A DNA stretch of 64,000 nucleotides from the NCBI RefSeq assembly GCF_021556435.1, contig NZ_JAKGCU010000001.1, positions 558,001-622,000 of the forward strand. Reading direction: 5' to 3'. Source of the DNA: Gordonia tangerina. GTDB taxonomy: Bacteria > Actinomycetota > Actinomycetes > Mycobacteriales > Mycobacteriaceae. A program made the position numbers and the translations under genes. Below the pieces are notes generated by a model that saw nothing but the letters and a program-made list of their open reading frames with translations, had not been told where the DNA came from and searched no databases. Of this stretch, positions 19,069 to 27,538 are shown one piece after another (position 1 is the stretch's first letter; each line of letters starts with the position of its first letter).

Positions 19069-19074
19069 TAGCCT
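19069..19074 (+). promoter_or_regulatory. probable -10 box (TAGCCT), leaderless transcript
   Basis: TAGCCT is followed by exactly six bases and then the GTG at 19081; there is no ribosome-binding sequence, so the transcript is probably leaderless. Confidence 0.5.
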
Positions 19075-19080
19075 TGTCCT

Positions 19081-19326
19081 GTGGAGGACGCAGACGAACG
19101 ACGGCAGATCGGCGAAGTGCAGGAACGATTGATCGCCGCCTACTCGGATCGTCCGAGTCAAACGGTGGCGGCCGCGGTCGAGGCCGCGTATCGACATTTC
19201 GACGGCATCCGCGTGCGGGACTTCGTTCCGCTGCTCGTCGAGCGTAGGGCGAACGCGTCGCTCAACGGCAACGGCTCCGCCCCGATGGCGGACTCGCACC
19301 TCGCGCCGCCGCATCACGAAGACTGA
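19081..19326 (+). CDS. small three-helix-bundle-type protein
   Basis: 81 aa. The core (RLIAAYSDRPSQTVAAAVEA, AYRHFDGIRVRDFVPLLVER) resembles the actinobacterial small helical proteins annotated as three-helix bundle dimerization domains, with the conserved RDFVP-L-VER motif. A disordered Gly/His tail follows. No signal or membrane segment. The role is unknown. Start GTG 19081 is supported by the -10 spacing. Confidence 0.7.
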   Translation: MEDADERRQIGEVQERLIAAYSDRPSQTVAAAVEAAYRHFDGIRVRDFVPLLVERRANASLNGNGSAPMADSHLAPPHHED

Positions 19327-19365
19327 CACTCGCCGACATCGCGATCGGCTCAGGAAATCGTCGGC

Positions 19366-19572
19366 TCAGCCGTGGGCGGCGTTCAGCCCGAACCGCTGCT
19401 GTAGGCGCTGGATGTAGCCGCGTACCTCGAACAACTCGGCCCGTTTGGCCGCGGAGGCGGCACTGCTGGGTACGCTCTCCATCTCGTCGACGAGAGCGTC
19501 GGCTGCGCGTTCCAGTTCGTTGACCAACTGGCGCGCCTGGGCACGTGCCGCAGGGTCGAGGTCGTCGAGCAT
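19366..19572 (-). CDS. small hypothetical protein
   Basis: 68 aa, predicted mostly helical: LDDLDPAARAQARQLVNELE, AADALVDEMESVPSSAASAA, ELFEVRGYIQRLQQRFGLN. I do not recognise the family. ATG 19572 is seven bases after TACGCT on the minus strand (AGCGTA at 19580-19585), the leaderless pattern seen elsewhere here; GTG 19578 is an alternative. Amphipathic helix pattern and normal codon usage support it as a real gene. Confidence 0.5.
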   Translation of the reverse strand: MLDDLDPAARAQARQLVNELERAADALVDEMESVPSSAASAAKRAELFEVRGYIQRLQQRFGLNAAHG

Positions 19573-19665
19573 GCGCACGAGCGTAAGTCACCTGAACGAC
19601 CTGCGCCAACTCTGACTGGGTCGACGGTCCGGTTGTACTCCCACTCATCGCAGGCGTCACGCGGC

Positions 19666-22449
19666 TCAGGGCGCAAGCGCAGGCCGGAGTTCCGCCCGCC
19701 CGGATATGCCGAGCTTGCGGTAGGTGTGGGTCAGGTGCAATTCCACCGTTCGGCGCGTGAGGAACAGTTGTTCGGCGATCTCCCGGTTCCCGATGTCGGT
19801 GGCGGCCAACTGGGCGACGCGGCGTTCCTGCGGTGTGAGCGCCTGCAGTCCGGTCACCTGAGGTCGACGCGGTCGCGCACCGGTGGCCCGCAGTGCGCTC
19901 ATCGCCCGCGACACGAGTCGCCACGAACCGCATCGATGTGCCGCGTCCATTCCGGTACGCAACAGGTCGCGGCGCTCGGCGACGTCGCCGGATTCGGGCG
20001 CGGCGCCGAGCTCGACCAGCGACTCGGCGAAAACCAGCGCGGCCTGCGACGGACGAAGAATCTCGACAGCCTCCCGCAGGTCCGCCACCGCTGCTGCCCC
20101 CGATCGGAGCTGTGCTCGCGCGAGCAACGCCTGGCCGACGGCTCGGGGTGCGCCGTAACGCCGGGCCTCGGTCAACTCCGCCTCGAGCAGATCCCGGCAG
20201 CGTGTGTCGAATGTGCCCTGCAGCGACCGGACGGTCGCGGTCATCGAGCGCCACGGCGACGCGACCGGATTGAGATAGGCAGACCGATGGCCGCGCTCGC
20301 TCACCTCGGCGAGGTCTGCCAACGCACGCTCGTGGTTGCCGAGTGCGGCGAACAGCCGGGCCCTCGACAGCAGCAACGTGTCGATCGTGCCGATGTCCGG
20401 AAGCTCACCGTTCAGTCCGTAGTGCTCGAGCATCGACATGGCGCCGGCGCAGTGCTCCCGCTCCACCGCGACCTCGATCTGCCATCCCACCGTCATCGCG
20501 AAGCACATCGGATCGACATTGGCCAACTCGTCGAGGACTCGGTGTGCGTCGGTCTCGGCTTGATCTATCGCGCCGCGGTAGACGGAGTTGCCCGCGCGCA
20601 ACGCCGTCGCGTAGGCGACGCCGACCAGCGACCCGCTGCCGACTGCGGCTGTGATCCCGGCGGTGGCGAACTCGTCGACCTCCTGATACTCGCCGGTCCA
20701 GGCCAGGGCGCTGCCGGCGTAGATGAAGACCGGGGAGGCCGACCCGACCTCCGAGATCAGGGCTGTTCCACCGATCGCGCGCCGGGCGAGGTCGGCGACC
20801 TCCCGGTGACCGGCTGCCGCGCGCACCGCGGCATCCCACGCGACATGTGCCAGCACCGCACGCTGGGCAGGGGTGGTGGCACCGCACACCACGGGCCGCA
20901 GTTCTGCTGGGCGGCCGCGGTTGCGACGAGAGATCGCCTCGGCGTTGAGCGCTGCGGCCTCCAACCGCAACCATGATGTGTAGTCGCAGGTCTGGTCCAC
21001 GGTGGCCAGCGCCGCGCGGCAGACCTCGCCGGCCTGCTCGAGTAACGCGGCATGAAAGAGTGCGGTCGCATACGCCTCGACGATCTCGATCGCGGGTGCG
21101 TCGGTGAGGTCTCGCGAGAGTTCCCACGCCCGGTGCAGGTGATCGAGCGCCTTCGGGTCCTTCGCCTCGTCGTACAGTCTGCCGAGCTGATGGCGGATCG
21201 TGATCTCGGCGCTTGTGTCCAACGATTCGCCAAGTGCGAGTTCGAGATAGGCGACCGCTCGCGTACTGCCGCCCTGCCCGCAGGTGACGGTGGCCGCAGC
21301 CGTCAAGGTGGGAACCACCCACGGGCGGTCGAACGGCGCGAGCTGTGCCGCCTGCAGCAGGTGTTCGGCCGAACGGACCGGGTGACGTGCCGAGTTCAGC
21401 TGTGCGGCACGAAGTGCGAGGTCGAGTCGATGACCGGGTGGTACGGTCCCGGCCACCGCGTCGCGCAGCAACGGGTGACGAAAATGTCGCGGGTCGGTGG
21501 GGTCGAGCAGTTCGGAGCCGATGAGTTCGTCGATGGCAGAGGTGGCTTCGGCCGTCGACACCCGCGCCAACTCGACGATGTCGCCGAGCACAGCGGATTC
21601 ACCCAATGTCGCCGCCGCGACCGCGATCGACCGCGCTGCGCGGCCCACGGTGGCGAGCCGGCGATCGGTCGATTCGACGATGGTCGCCGGCACCTCGTCG
21701 AGGCGAGCGCCCCGCGCCGCGAGATGGCGGGCGAACTCGCAGACGTAGAACGGGTTGCCGCCGGTGCGTTCGGTCAGCGCGGGTAGTACCGCGTCGAGGG
21801 CGTGATCGTCGAGGCCGCTGAGGGTCGCGAGGAGGTCACGGGTTGCGTCCGGACTGAGTGGTTGCGGTTCGAGGCGTCGGTGCGCCGCGCCCGTCAGCTC
21901 GTCGAGTTCGGGCGGGGCGGGGGTCGCGCTGCGCGCGGCCACGACCACGGCGATCGGATGACCCGCGAGTCGGTCGGCCAGGTACCGGAGGAAACGCAAT
22001 GACTGGGGATCGGCGAGCTGTGCGTCGTCGACGATGAGTAGCAGCGGTCGCTGTTCGCTGAGGCTGATGGTCAGCCAATGCAGGCCGTGGAGTAGTTGGA
22101 ACTCGTGCAGATCGGTTCGCTCGCCCTCGAAGAAGAGAGGCAGACTCAGTGCACTGGCACCCCGGAACACCGCGGGATCGGTGTCGAAGACCGCCTGATC
22201 GAGCAAACCGACCATGGCGGCGAAGGGCTGGCCGGCCTCGCTGGCGCGACCCCGATAACGGCACGTCCGGAACTGTTCGTTCCGCTGCGCCAACGCCTCG
22301 AGCAGGGAGGTCTTTCCGATGCCGGCAGGCCCACGGACCACGACTGCCTCGCCGTCGCCGTCTGCGGCTCGCGCGAGCACATCGGTCAGGATGCGCAACT
22401 CGTCGTCACGCTCCATCAGGACCGGACTGCCGACACCCGCGGACCGCAT
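19666..22449 (-). CDS. large AAA-type LuxR family (LAL) transcriptional regulator
   Basis: About 927 aa. An N-terminal AAA-16-type ATPase has Walker A GPAGIGKTS at about residues 40-48 and Walker B LLLIVDDAQLADPQSLRFL. A long helical, TPR-like middle follows. A C-terminal LuxR/GerE HTH closes it (LTPQERRVAQLAATDIGNRE, IAEQLFLTRRTVELHLTHTY). LAL regulators usually sense a small molecule and activate nearby catabolic or secondary-metabolite genes. ATG 22449 (MRSAGVGSPVLMERDDEL) is preferred, since the frame extension to 22524 is low-complexity; ATG 22416 is also possible. It diverges from the DUF4333 gene. Confidence 0.87.
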   Translation of the reverse strand: MRSAGVGSPVLMERDDELRILTDVLARAADGDGEAVVVRGPAGIGKTSLLEALAQRNEQFRTCRYRGRASEAGQPFAAMVGLLDQAVFDTDPAVFRGASALSLPLFFEGERTDLHEFQLLHGLHWLTISLSEQRPLLLIVDDAQLADPQSLRFLRYLADRLAGHPIAVVVAARSATPAPPELDELTGAAHRRLEPQPLSPDATRDLLATLSGLDDHALDAVLPALTERTGGNPFYVCEFARHLAARGARLDEVPATIVESTDRRLATVGRAARSIAVAAATLGESAVLGDIVELARVSTAEATSAIDELIGSELLDPTDPRHFRHPLLRDAVAGTVPPGHRLDLALRAAQLNSARHPVRSAEHLLQAAQLAPFDRPWVVPTLTAAATVTCGQGGSTRAVAYLELALGESLDTSAEITIRHQLGRLYDEAKDPKALDHLHRAWELSRDLTDAPAIEIVEAYATALFHAALLEQAGEVCRAALATVDQTCDYTSWLRLEAAALNAEAISRRNRGRPAELRPVVCGATTPAQRAVLAHVAWDAAVRAAAGHREVADLARRAIGGTALISEVGSASPVFIYAGSALAWTGEYQEVDEFATAGITAAVGSGSLVGVAYATALRAGNSVYRGAIDQAETDAHRVLDELANVDPMCFAMTVGWQIEVAVEREHCAGAMSMLEHYGLNGELPDIGTIDTLLLSRARLFAALGNHERALADLAEVSERGHRSAYLNPVASPWRSMTATVRSLQGTFDTRCRDLLEAELTEARRYGAPRAVGQALLARAQLRSGAAAVADLREAVEILRPSQAALVFAESLVELGAAPESGDVAERRDLLRTGMDAAHRCGSWRLVSRAMSALRATGARPRRPQVTGLQALTPQERRVAQLAATDIGNREIAEQLFLTRRTVELHLTHTYRKLGISGRAELRPALAP

Positions 22450-22613
22450 GACACCAGATCCTATGTCGGATATGTCCCGTTGGCCTACGGACCGGCCGCC
22501 GAAACCCTTCGGTGCCGAGACCACTCGACGGGTGCGCGTTCATGACAGCCTTGAGATCGCCCCTTCCACGACCTGGCCCGCCCGCCGCGGCCGTCCTCGC
22601 GACAGGAGTAGCA

Positions 22614-23183
22614 GTGACCAGCAAACACCAATCCCTGAGCCGGTTTGCCATCCTTGCGGTGGCGATTGTTCTCGCCGGGTGCTCGGTGTCGGTCAGCACC
22701 GGTGACTCGCAAGGTCTCAGCGCCGATCAACTCGAGACCGAACTCGGTGACGAGGCCGCCGCCCAGACGGGCGACGCGCTCGACGCCATCGACTGCACCA
22801 ATGGTCTCGACGCGGAGGTCGACGACGCCACCAACTGCTCGGTGACCGAGAAGGGGGTGGTCGCGATTTGGGATGTGAAGGTCACGAATGTGGACGACGA
22901 CAACGACTCCATCGACTTCAGCTGGCAGGTACAGGACGGATCTCAGCGGCTGTTGGCGTCCTCGATCGTCGATTCGATCGGCGCGGACTTCGGTCGGCAG
23001 ACCGGCTACACGTTGACCGCCGTCCAGTGTCCTCAGCAGGAGATCTCCGCTCAACCGGGCACCACCGTGACCTGCGACGCCTCGACGGCGGAAGGGGAGA
23101 CCGGCCCGCTACGCCTGACGATGGACGGGGCCGAGGGGATGGTCGTCAACTTCTCGTGGGATCTGCCGACCGGCGCGTCGTGA
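22614..23183 (+). CDS. DUF4333 domain-containing lipoprotein
   Basis: 189 aa. Start GTG 22614 follows AGGAG by 5 nt and gives a lipoprotein signal with lipobox VLAGC (RFAILAVAIVLAGCSVSVST). The mature part contains two DUF4333-like modules: VDDATNCSVTEKGVVAIWDV and TGYTLTAVQCPQQEISAQPG, TVTCDASTAEGETGPLRLTM, each with a Cys pair that probably forms a disulfide. Such small lipoproteins are abundant in the Mycobacteriales and have no assigned reaction. Confidence 0.82.
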   Translation: MTSKHQSLSRFAILAVAIVLAGCSVSVSTGDSQGLSADQLETELGDEAAAQTGDALDAIDCTNGLDAEVDDATNCSVTEKGVVAIWDVKVTNVDDDNDSIDFSWQVQDGSQRLLASSIVDSIGADFGRQTGYTLTAVQCPQQEISAQPGTTVTCDASTAEGETGPLRLTMDGAEGMVVNFSWDLPTGAS

Positions 23184-23390
23184 GCGGTTGGCGAGCGGGC
23201 CGGCTCCGGGTGCATCAGAACGGAAGCCGACGCGATTGCGGCAATCGGGGCAAATGTAACGAAGCGATTGCATCGGTGGCCATCGTCGAATCGGGGGACG
23301 ATGCTGGGGTTCTAGTCGACGGTTCACACGACATCCGACACGCGCGATCCCGACCCGACATCGAGCCGTCGAGGATGGAGACGGCGACCT

Positions 23391-25145
23391 GTGGACACAC
23401 TCGCTCGAAAGCTCGGTCTCAAGACGAACCCGCAGATCTTCTTCTGGTCGGCAGGGCTCACCATCTTACTGCTGGTGCTGTTCCTGATCTTCCAGGATTG
23501 GGTGGGTGACGCATTCGGGTCCGGCCGTGAATGGATTGTCACCAACCTCGGTTGGTTCTTCATCCTCGGGGTGACGGTATGGCTGGTCTTCCTGATCTGG
23601 GTGGCCATCAGTCGCTATGGGCGGCTCCGCCTCGGCGACGACGATGACAAACCGGCGTATTCCAACCTGTCGTGGTTCGCCATGCTCTTCGCCGGTGGTA
23701 TCGGCACGGTGTTGATGTTCTGGGGTGTGGCAGAACCGATCTCACATTTCTCCAATCCGCCGTTCGAGGGGGTGCAACCCTACAGCGCGGAGGCCGCCGA
23801 AGATGCCATGAGCATCTCGCTCTATCACCTGAGCCTGCACACGTGGGCCATCTTCACCCTGCCCGGCTTGGCATTTGGCTACTTCATCTATCGCTACAAG
23901 CTGCCGATGCGTGTCTCGTCGGTGTTCTATCCGGTCCTCAAGGAGCGCATTCACGGGCGTATCGGTAAGACCATCGACGTCGTCGCGGTGCTGGGAACAG
24001 TTTTCGGGCTTGCGGTTTCGTTGGGTCTGGGCACCTCGCAGATCAACGCCGGTCTCAGCGAACTCATCGGTCTGCCGGACTCGGTGTGGGCCAAGGTCAT
24101 CATCATCACCACGCTGACGATCGTCGCGACCTCATCGATCGTGGTGGGCTTGGAGAAAGGCGTCAAACGGCTCTCCAACATCAACATCCTGGTGGCGGTC
24201 GGCCTGATGATCTTCGTGCTCATCTTCTCCGACACCGTGTTCCTGCTCCGGCAGCTGATCGAGAGTCTGGGCACATATGCTTCCGACGTCGTGCCCCTTG
24301 CCTTCTGGAACGACGCCATGGCCGAGTTCACCAAGGACGGCGGTTGGGGCTGGCAGGGCGGCTGGACGGTGTTCTACTGGGCGTGGACGGTGACCTGGGC
24401 GCCGTTCATGGGGGTGTTTCTGGCCCGCATCTCCCGCGGCCGCACCATCCGCCAGTTCGTGATCGGTGTGCTGGTCGCGCCGTCGCTGTTCACCCTGGTC
24501 TGGTTCGTGATCTTCGGCTGGTCGGCCATGGAGATCGACGGTATCGGCGGTGACGGCGGCCCGATCTCCGAGGCCGTCGCCGAGAGTGTGCCGTTGGCGA
24601 TGTTCGAGTTCTTCGACAACTTCCCGCTGACCACGTTGATCTCGGGTATTGCCGTCGTGGTGGTGGCGTTGTTCTTTGCCACGTCGTCGGATTCGGCATC
24701 CCTGGTGGTGGACATGTTGTGTTCAGGCGATGCCGAAGCCGGCCCGATCCGTCAGCGCGCCTTCTGGGGACTCACCGAGGGCGCGGTGGCCGCAACGCTC
24801 ATCGTCGTCGGCGGCGAGGCCGGACTCAGTGCGCTGCAGGAAGTGATCACGGTGGTCGGCCTACCCATCTTCATCCTGGTGACATTGATGATCCCGACGC
24901 TGTTTATCGGTCTGCGCCACGAGAAACACAAGGTCACGCCGATGACCCATCAGCACTTCGTGCAGATGTACTCCGATCAACTCAACGGCAACGGGAACGG
25001 GTCGGACACCGGAGAGGCATCCGGCGGGGGAGACGAGTCGGTGAGCGCGCCGAAGTCCGGTGCGGCGCCTAGCGCCTCGACAACGCCGCCATCGGAAACC
25101 GCGACACCCACCGCGAATCCGGAAACACGTTCTGACACCAGCTGA
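23391..25145 (+). CDS. BCCT family betaine/carnitine/choline-type transporter
   Basis: 584 aa, 12-TM secondary transporter. The BCCT signature appears in TM8 (WTVFYWAWTVTWAPFMGVFL, ARISRGRTIRQFVIG), with GTVLMFWGVAEPISHFSNPP in TM3 and TSSDSASLVVDMLCSGDAE after TM10. The long hydrophilic C-terminal tail (about residues 520-584, Gly/Ser/Pro/Thr-rich) may carry osmosensing, as in BetP, but is not basic. Start GTG 23391. A perfect hairpin follows the stop at 25168-25203. Together with ehuBCDA it suggests compatible-solute uptake. Confidence 0.9.
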   Translation: MDTLARKLGLKTNPQIFFWSAGLTILLLVLFLIFQDWVGDAFGSGREWIVTNLGWFFILGVTVWLVFLIWVAISRYGRLRLGDDDDKPAYSNLSWFAMLFAGGIGTVLMFWGVAEPISHFSNPPFEGVQPYSAEAAEDAMSISLYHLSLHTWAIFTLPGLAFGYFIYRYKLPMRVSSVFYPVLKERIHGRIGKTIDVVAVLGTVFGLAVSLGLGTSQINAGLSELIGLPDSVWAKVIIITTLTIVATSSIVVGLEKGVKRLSNINILVAVGLMIFVLIFSDTVFLLRQLIESLGTYASDVVPLAFWNDAMAEFTKDGGWGWQGGWTVFYWAWTVTWAPFMGVFLARISRGRTIRQFVIGVLVAPSLFTLVWFVIFGWSAMEIDGIGGDGGPISEAVAESVPLAMFEFFDNFPLTTLISGIAVVVVALFFATSSDSASLVVDMLCSGDAEAGPIRQRAFWGLTEGAVAATLIVVGGEAGLSALQEVITVVGLPIFILVTLMIPTLFIGLRHEKHKVTPMTHQHFVQMYSDQLNGNGNGSDTGEASGGGDESVSAPKSGAAPSASTTPPSETATPTANPETRSDTS

Positions 25146-25167
25146 TACGCACACTGCGGTGCCCCGC

Positions 25168-25203
25168 GCCGAGTGATCGATCGGAGGGGATCGATCACTC
25201 GGC
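25168..25203. terminator. perfect 15-bp hairpin between convergent genes
   Basis: GCCGAGTGATCGATC (25168-25182) is the exact reverse complement of 25189-25203, with a 6-nt GGAGGG loop. It sits between the BCCT stop (25145) and the convergent hydrolase stop (25195), overlapping the latter's last codons. Neither side has a long T run, so it would be a bidirectional terminator of the GC-stem type usual in actinobacteria. Confidence 0.8.
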
Positions 25204-25914
25204 GTGATCGGCTGCGGTGGCGCGTTGAATCAGCCCTGCCAATGCTTTCGGGTCGATGAAGGCCGACATGTGCGACCAGTCAGGATGCAGATCGAACTCG
25301 GCACCGTGGATGCGTCGGGCGAGATCGGCCATGACCTCGGGCGTGGACACGCCGTCCTTACCCGCGGCCACCACGGTGACCGGCATGGCCAGGGAGCTCG
25401 TCCGCGACCATCGGTCATAGGTGGCGATTGCGGCCAGAGCGGCAGCCCAATCCTCGGTGTCGGCCTGGGAGAGTTGTTCTCGGGCAGCACACACCGCATC
25501 AGAGTCGGCAATCAGTTCGGCGGCGGTGAACCAGCGTGCCAGCGACCCGACAACCGATGGTCCCGACCCCGCGCGGACCTGCGCGGCCACCGGTCCGAAC
25601 GCCGGGAACGGGGTGTCGCGGGTGCACAGCACGGTCAGCGTCCGAACCCGATCGGGGTGCGCCAGCGCGAGGTCGATCGCGATCTGCCCACCGAACGAGT
25701 GCCCGACAAGATCGAGATCACCCTCGAGGTCGGCAGCCACCTGTTCGGCCAGGATCGATTGCGCATCACGGGAGTTCGGCACATGCGTGCAATCGGGCGT
25801 GATCACTGTCCGCCCACTCAGATGTGTGACGGTGTCCGCCCAGATCTCCGGTGTCAGCGGCGCACCGTGCAACAGCACGAGAGTGCGATCGGAGTTCTGG
25901 ACGTGGTGCGCCAT
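25195..25914 (-). CDS. alpha/beta hydrolase
   Basis: 239 aa alpha/beta-hydrolase fold. TLVLLHGAPLTPEIW supplies the oxyanion region, LDLVGHSFGGQIAIDLAL the nucleophile elbow (Ser in GHSFGG), and VVAAGKDGVSTPEVM with PDWSHMSAFI the acid/His pair. Substrate unknown. ATG 25914 lies exactly six bases after TAGTCT on the minus strand (AGACTA at 25921-25926) with no ribosome binding site, so translation is probably leaderless. It converges on the BCCT gene. Confidence 0.85.
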   Translation of the reverse strand: MAHHVQNSDRTLVLLHGAPLTPEIWADTVTHLSGRTVITPDCTHVPNSRDAQSILAEQVAADLEGDLDLVGHSFGGQIAIDLALAHPDRVRTLTVLCTRDTPFPAFGPVAAQVRAGSGPSVVGSLARWFTAAELIADSDAVCAAREQLSQADTEDWAAALAAIATYDRWSRTSSLAMPVTVVAAGKDGVSTPEVMADLARRIHGAEFDLHPDWSHMSAFIDPKALAGLIQRATAADHAE

Positions 25915-25920
25915 TGCCGG

Positions 25921-25926
25921 AGACTA
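25921..25926 (-). promoter_or_regulatory. probable -10 box (TAGTCT) of the hydrolase gene
   Basis: Read on the minus strand, TAGTCT is separated from the ATG at 25914 by six bases, matching the leaderless pattern seen upstream of several other genes in this window. Confidence 0.5.
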
Positions 25927-26185
25927 CCGCGCCGCGGTCGCACACGTCACCGGTGTGCCACCGACGCGGAACACCAGGTCGGCAGTGTCATTTCGGCACT
26001 TGTCCGTCGATGGCATTTCCGCACTGCCGTCGGACACGATATTCGATTGCACGAGTACGACCAAAAGTATTGCCGCAGGCCATCTTCGCGCAGTCGCAAC
26101 TCAACGGGCGTGGAGAATGAGAATGGCGAAAAAGGTGACGAGAATGGATTGTTGGAGGACGTTCGGGCTGATACCTTCGGTCGCC

Positions 26186-26614
26186 ATGGCAAAGAAAATT
26201 CTCTGTTCTGTAGTGGGTTTGTCGGCGGCCCTCGGAGTCGGTGTCGCCGCGGCGGGCAACGCGGCCGCTGCGCTTCCCGAATTCGGGGTGACGTCGGCGG
26301 GGGAGACCGCCAATTCGGTGACCGTGCAGGTCGCCCGAGGTGACGATGGCGCCGGCACATACCTGTGCCTCGCCGTGGCGCAGCCCGACGGACTCCCGGA
26401 CGGTGTCAACGTGTCCATTCCGAGCAACCCGGTACCTGTTGCACCCAACCGAGCGACGGACCTGACGATCACCAACCTGCAGGCCGACACCGACTACACC
26501 GTCACCGTGACCTGCACCAGCATCGCCGACCTGGACATCGGCAGTGCCTCGGTGCGCGTGCAGACCACCTCGGGTGCGGGAGGTGGAATCGGGAGCGGAA
26601 GCCTCGACTTCTGA
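26186..26614 (+). CDS. small secreted fibronectin-type-III-like protein
   Basis: 142 aa. ATG 26186 gives a classic signal peptide (MAKKILCSVVGLSAALGVGV, then AAAGNAAA) and a mature domain of about 110 residues with an Fn3-like beta pattern: SAGETANSVTVQVARGDDGA, NRATDLTITNLQADTDYTVT. A conserved Cys pair (YLCLAV, VTCTS) suits an extracellular location. In-frame ATGs at 26117 and 26123 would give an N-terminal extension; the absence of a strong Shine-Dalgarno leaves the exact start open. Function unknown, perhaps surface adhesion. Confidence 0.65.
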   Translation: MAKKILCSVVGLSAALGVGVAAAGNAAAALPEFGVTSAGETANSVTVQVARGDDGAGTYLCLAVAQPDGLPDGVNVSIPSNPVPVAPNRATDLTITNLQADTDYTVTVTCTSIADLDIGSASVRVQTTSGAGGGIGSGSLDF

Positions 26615-26702
26615 GTTGCGCTCACCGCGCGGTGGTCGGGTACAGCGGCTGCGGGCGAGTTGCCGCGAGGTCGCGGAGCACCGGCACCGATGGGCCACCG
26701 GT

Positions 26703-26785
26703 CGGTGTATCTGTCTGCGGTGCCAGCGGTGGGCGGCGACGATAATTGACGCTGGTGGCTGCTGAGGCTGCAGACAGATACACCG
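26703..26785. repeat. 83-bp element with perfect 16-bp terminal inverted repeats
   Basis: The 16-mer at 26703-26718 (CGGTGTATCTGTCTGC) is the exact reverse complement of 26770-26785. The 51-base interior contains a further imperfect complementary stretch, so the unit may fold as one long interrupted hairpin. It lies between two convergent genes and could be a terminator or a MITE/REP-like unit. No transposase is nearby. Confidence 0.65.
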
Positions 26786-26820
26786 GACGGGCGTCGCTCT
26801 CGGACGGACGGCGCAACGGC

Positions 26821-27429
26821 TCAGGCGGGTTCGACCGCACGCAGGCAGTATCCGATCGCCTCCGGCTCGGAGAACACCCACGCGGTCTGATCGGCGGCGC
26901 AGGTGATCGAGTCGTCCGAACGGGTGACGGCCTTGGCGATGACGGTGTCGGTGGCCGCGGGGGCCGCGCAGTCCGACTCCCGGTAGTCGACGAGTTGTCC
27001 GCCCGGCAACGGGATCTGATAGCACCGGCTGTCGACGAAGTTGGGAGTCATGCAGAGCTTCTGCGGATCTCCGTCGAAGGACAGGCTTGCGCTGTTGTCC
27101 CCGGCGCAGTCGGCGTCGGCGGCGACCGTCTCGGCGGCGTAAAAGGTGAGTCCGTCGGCGTCGCAGGCGATGGTGGTGGCCCGGACGTTCCCCTGGTCAT
27201 CGGCTTCGTCGTCGATCTGCAGGCAGTCACCGATCGTGATGTCGGAGGTGGATTCCACCGCTGAGTCGTCGGTACCGATCGAGACGCTGCACGCCGTCAT
27301 CGCGGCGAGTCCGACCGTGGCCAGCAGGAGTGCGCAGTGTCGAGCAAGTGGCCACCGCGCGCTGGGGTGTGGGGGTTCGTCGGTGATGTAGGTGATGGGC
27401 GTTTGCGGGGTGGACGCGTGGGTGGACAT
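26821..27429 (-). CDS. putative lipoprotein, septum-formation/DUF4333-like
   Basis: 202 aa. The N-terminus carries about 35 hydrophilic residues, then a hydrophobic stretch ending in the lipobox-like sequence LLATVGLAAMTAC, followed by SVSIGTD. The mature part is Cys-rich (GDCLQI, TIACDAD, DADCAG, KLCMTP, SRCYQI, SDCAAP, ITCAAD, YCLRAV), suggesting several disulfides. The IGDCLQ-type opening resembles septum-formation-family lipoproteins, but the match is not firm. ATG 27429 follows AAAGG. The long pre-lipobox extension is odd and may indicate an uncleaved membrane anchor. Confidence 0.68.
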   Translation of the reverse strand: MSTHASTPQTPITYITDEPPHPSARWPLARHCALLLATVGLAAMTACSVSIGTDDSAVESTSDITIGDCLQIDDEADDQGNVRATTIACDADGLTFYAAETVAADADCAGDNSASLSFDGDPQKLCMTPNFVDSRCYQIPLPGGQLVDYRESDCAAPAATDTVIAKAVTRSDDSITCAADQTAWVFSEPEAIGYCLRAVEPA

Positions 27430-27538
27430 CGGAAAGCCTTTCGGTAGCTGAGTTGCCGTCAGCTTGTCGATCGGCTCTTGCGGGGCGCTTGGAGTCGACT
27501 TGGTCGTGGACGCCGGGCTGGTCTGATTCCCGGCCGGG

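Noticed and set aside
26746-27264. 172-codon plus-strand frame opposite the Cys-rich lipoprotein
   Set aside because: Shadow frame rich in Gly, Val and Arg; the minus strand has a signal peptide and ordered Cys pattern.
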